Shown here one piece after another: positions 61,411-64,000 of a DNA stretch of 64,000 nucleotides. The first letter of the stretch is position 1; the number at the start of each line of letters is the position of its first letter. The translations under genes and the position numbers were made by a program. The notes below the pieces were generated by a model that worked only from the letters and a program-made list of their open reading frames with translations, was not told where the DNA came from and ran no database searches. The stretch is from Nepenthes gracilis (lineage: Eukaryota; Streptophyta; Magnoliopsida; Caryophyllales; Nepenthaceae), in the NCBI GenBank assembly GCA_033239525.1, contig BSYO01000003.1, positions 24,135,716 to 24,199,715 of the forward strand, given 5' to 3'.

Positions 61411-62425
61411 TAATGTGTCATAAATCTAAATTTTAAATAGATTTGGGTCAAATCGATTATCTAAGTCCGACACTATCCATTGAGTTTGGATCCTGCACAT
61501 TACAATTACGAATAAGAGATTAGGTGAAGGTAGGAGGTTATTCCATCGTAAACACTCAGACGCTCAAATTAACAAACGGCATTTGAATTAAAAAGGTAAA
61601 AGTAAAGAATGTAAAAGAATATAGAGAGCGTTTGGGATGGGTGAATACTCTCGTTGAGAGAGGTTTTGATGGCTCGTGAGAAGCGTTGGTTCTAAACATT
61701 GTGTTCGTTGAGAACGTGGTGGCAAAGAGAGAGAAAGTGATTGCAGTCTGAAACGTGTGAGCTTTTCTGCAGAGTGATTTAGTGGCAAGTTTAAGCGATT
61801 GAGCTTATTGTGGGCAAATGAATACGTGCATTGGAGTAAGAACTACATGGCTTTTTATAAGCGCAACTTTGAGCTGCCTTTCTTATGTAGATGGCTTGAT
61901 TCCCGTACTCTATTGGAATTGCTGTCCTTTTCGACGTTAAGCTTTTATGGTAGTAACGATCGCTGGATTAATTCCTTCCCTTTTGTAATCTACAACCGTT
62001 AGGATTTTCAACAGACAGGAAAATAATCTTGGCGCCTTCCTTTAAGGATGTGCGTTGAATCTATTGATAACTATTGTAGTGAATATTGCCTTCTGTGAAG
62101 AGTACGAAATCAGGGAAGAAGACTATTGCTGGTCGAGAACGGTCACATGGACCAAACTGAGCTTGGCCTAATTGAGGCCTGGTCTGTAGACGGTCAGCTA
62201 GTTATACTTCCAATCAATGAAAGTGTTGACCGTCGTGTATGATTCCGGTCAATGAAAGTGTTGATCATCTGGACTCAAGTGGACCATCCTGTTCTTAGGC
62301 TTCTTCTGGCTCATTAGTCTTTCGATTGGTCAATGGTAAGCGTTGACCGTCTAGACACTAATGGACCATTATGAATTTGAGTCGTTCCTCCTTCTTAGAC
62401 CAATTTATTACTGGTGTACCTATCA
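61411..62425 (-). repeat. Probable solo LTR
   Basis: The left edge (taatgtgtcataaatcta) aligns with the LTR start TGATGTGTCCTATGGATT at 60007, and the right edge ends GGTGTACCTATCA, giving TGATAGGTACACC on the - strand, close to TGATGGGTAC. A TATA box (CTTATAAAAAG on -, about 61852-61862) and three W-box repeats (62214-62352) sit where U3 is expected. No target duplication is evident, and no internal region adjoins. Confidence 0.55.
62214..62352 (-). promoter_or_regulatory. W-box repeat cluster in LTR U3
   Basis: tcaatgaaagtgttgac occurs at 62214-62230 and, with one change, at 62249-62265 (35 bp period). A related ggtcaatggtaagcgttgacc lies at 62328-62348. TTGAC(C) is the WRKY-binding W-box core, so this resembles a stress-responsive LTR enhancer. 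Confidence 0.4.
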
Positions 62426-64000
62426 GATAACATTTCACATATACTACAAAAATTTATATATATAATATATATATATTATTATTATAAGTTTATGCCATCG
62501 TTCAATAAAATAATGCCAATTTATATATTTTTTTATATAGAAGTATCAATATAGATTTATAAATAATATATAATATTATTAATTTTTTTTAAAAATGCAT
62601 ATATAATATTATTATTTTATAATAAATAATTATACTTTAATAATTTATGACTATCTCATAATTTCGTAACCCTTGAAAAAAAAAAACTTAATTCGACTAC
62701 AATAAAGAAATAAATTTGTCGCTTAAAATGCCTCTTGAGATTGTTTGAAAACCACTAGTTTCTTTAAATAAATAAATAAATCCACCGTGTAAAAAATTCG
62801 AGCAATTTTTATATTATGACCTGTCAAAACATCACGCAATTATCATACTTTTGTGACGCAAACTATGATAATTGATTTTCCTTTTAAATAATATAATTAT
62901 TTTCTAATTATTATGACAGTGTAAAATCATTCTTAAATATTTACTAAATATTTTAAATTTTTAAAAATATAATTTTTTGGCACGACCTTAGATTGTTGTT
63001 AATTAAGTGAACTTTACATGTTAATAATTTATCCAAATAATTATAAGATATAATTTTATATAATTTAGTTTTATTTTATTAAATAAATTATTTTTAAAAT
63101 TTTTTTAGCCTTTAATAAAAATAATATTTGTCATAATTGATAAATTGATCATATTTTTATCTTATACAGGCTAAAATTATTTATCATAATAATAATAATA
63201 ATAATAATAATAATTTCGTAATATACGTGTGTGCAGTTAAATTTCTTGCATGTGTAATTTGTGTTATCTATGTTAATTAATTTTGAAGGGTTAGGATGGG
63301 AATATATTAAATTTAATTTACTTATTTCTAAAGTTACCCATTAAAAAAATAAACCATTTTGTCACACACCCTTATCCATTTATTTCCAAGAGCTTAAAGA
63401 AATAGAAGATTATGAATACGTCCAAACTATGTAATTATTACAAATACTAAAGTCATTACTTAGTTAGCTAGGCACTATCCTTAACCAAAAAAATACAACC
63501 CAATAAAAAAAAACAAAAAAACAAGTATTCATTATAGTCTAAAAATAAACTTTATTAATTGGAAAAAATAATTGGAAAAGGGAGAAAATTAAAAAAAAAA
63601 CTTTATTAAATGTTATATTCATTTATAAGTTACTGATAATCCATACCCTATACGTAAAAAATATTATAGTCTAAAAATACAAATAAAATATTATTAATAA
63701 ATTATATAAATAAAAAATAAATAATATAAAAAAGATAAAATAATTGTCATTTTTGAAGTAAATTACAATGAATTCCTGAATTAGTACACGGGAGGAGGAG
63801 GAGGCCCGGGAGCTTTGCACGTGCCAAAGCGGAGGTTTGCAATGTCAATGCAGACGAGGCATACAATCACCTCTGACGCGGCAACTAATCATAGCTGACA
63901 TGCACGGTCAGCACACATTCATCACAGCATGAGCACAATAATTTTTCTCCCAGCATTTTAATTTTAGTTTTTATTTTTTTTTAGTTTTAAAATTTTTGAA
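62426..64000. other. AT-rich intergenic DNA
   Basis: AT-rich with a short AAT microsatellite at about 63187-63212. A less AT-rich patch at 63785-63920 contains a GCACGTGCC G-box-like palindrome (about 63817-63825). No gene recognised. Confidence 0.5.

Noticed and set aside
1..64000. CRISPR arrays, bacterial operons, tRNA or rRNA genes
   Set aside because: No regularly spaced identical repeats with unique spacers, no operon-like packing, and no complete cloverleaf or rRNA core was seen; the window is plant nuclear DNA.

Overview
This window looks like nuclear DNA of a flowering plant. The evidence is an intron-rich gene for a plant-type site-2 protease, several Ty3/Gypsy LTR retrotransposons of the Tat type (archaeal-type second RNase H, antisense accessory gene), and long AT-rich intergenic stretches. 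The species cannot be read from the sequence; a eudicot is plausible but unproven. All identifications come from reading motifs and repeats by eye.

Layout. 1-1041 is an LTR of a Tat-type element, either solo or the 3' LTR of an element that starts outside the window. 1242-10398 is a nested structure: an AT-rich element with terminal inverted repeats contains a remarkable palindromic retroelement at 1470-9879. That retroelement has two LTRs in inverted, outward-pointing orientation, two convergent antisense accessory genes, and a 1.6 kb loop holding a primer binding site, gag remnants and a tandem repeat. No pol is present. 12316-20396 holds eight exons of a site-2 protease (HELGH and LDG motifs) on the + strand. 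Its first exon(s) were not found and probably lie upstream of the window. 20397-29007 is AT-rich intergenic DNA with one solo LTR (26626-27540) bounded by a perfect 5 bp target duplication. 29008-38648 is a full-length but decayed Tat element on the + strand (LTR, gag, PR, RT, RNH, aRNH, IN, antisense ORF, LTR). 38649-51155 is AT-rich DNA with one weak LTR-like block. About 51156-60974 is a second decayed Tat element on the - strand, with its accessory gene region on the + strand and a poorly preserved 3' LTR. 61411-62425 is a further probable solo LTR, and the rest is AT-rich DNA.

The protease is the only convincing host gene. The plant family cleaves membrane-anchored transcription factors within the membrane. 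Its upstream flank is now occupied by the palindromic retroelement, whose right-hand LTR (TATA box plus paired G-boxes) points toward the gene. No pol region reads through, so the two long elements look dead. The most unusual object is the palindrome: the 5' LTR seems to have been replaced by an inverted copy of the element's own 3' end.
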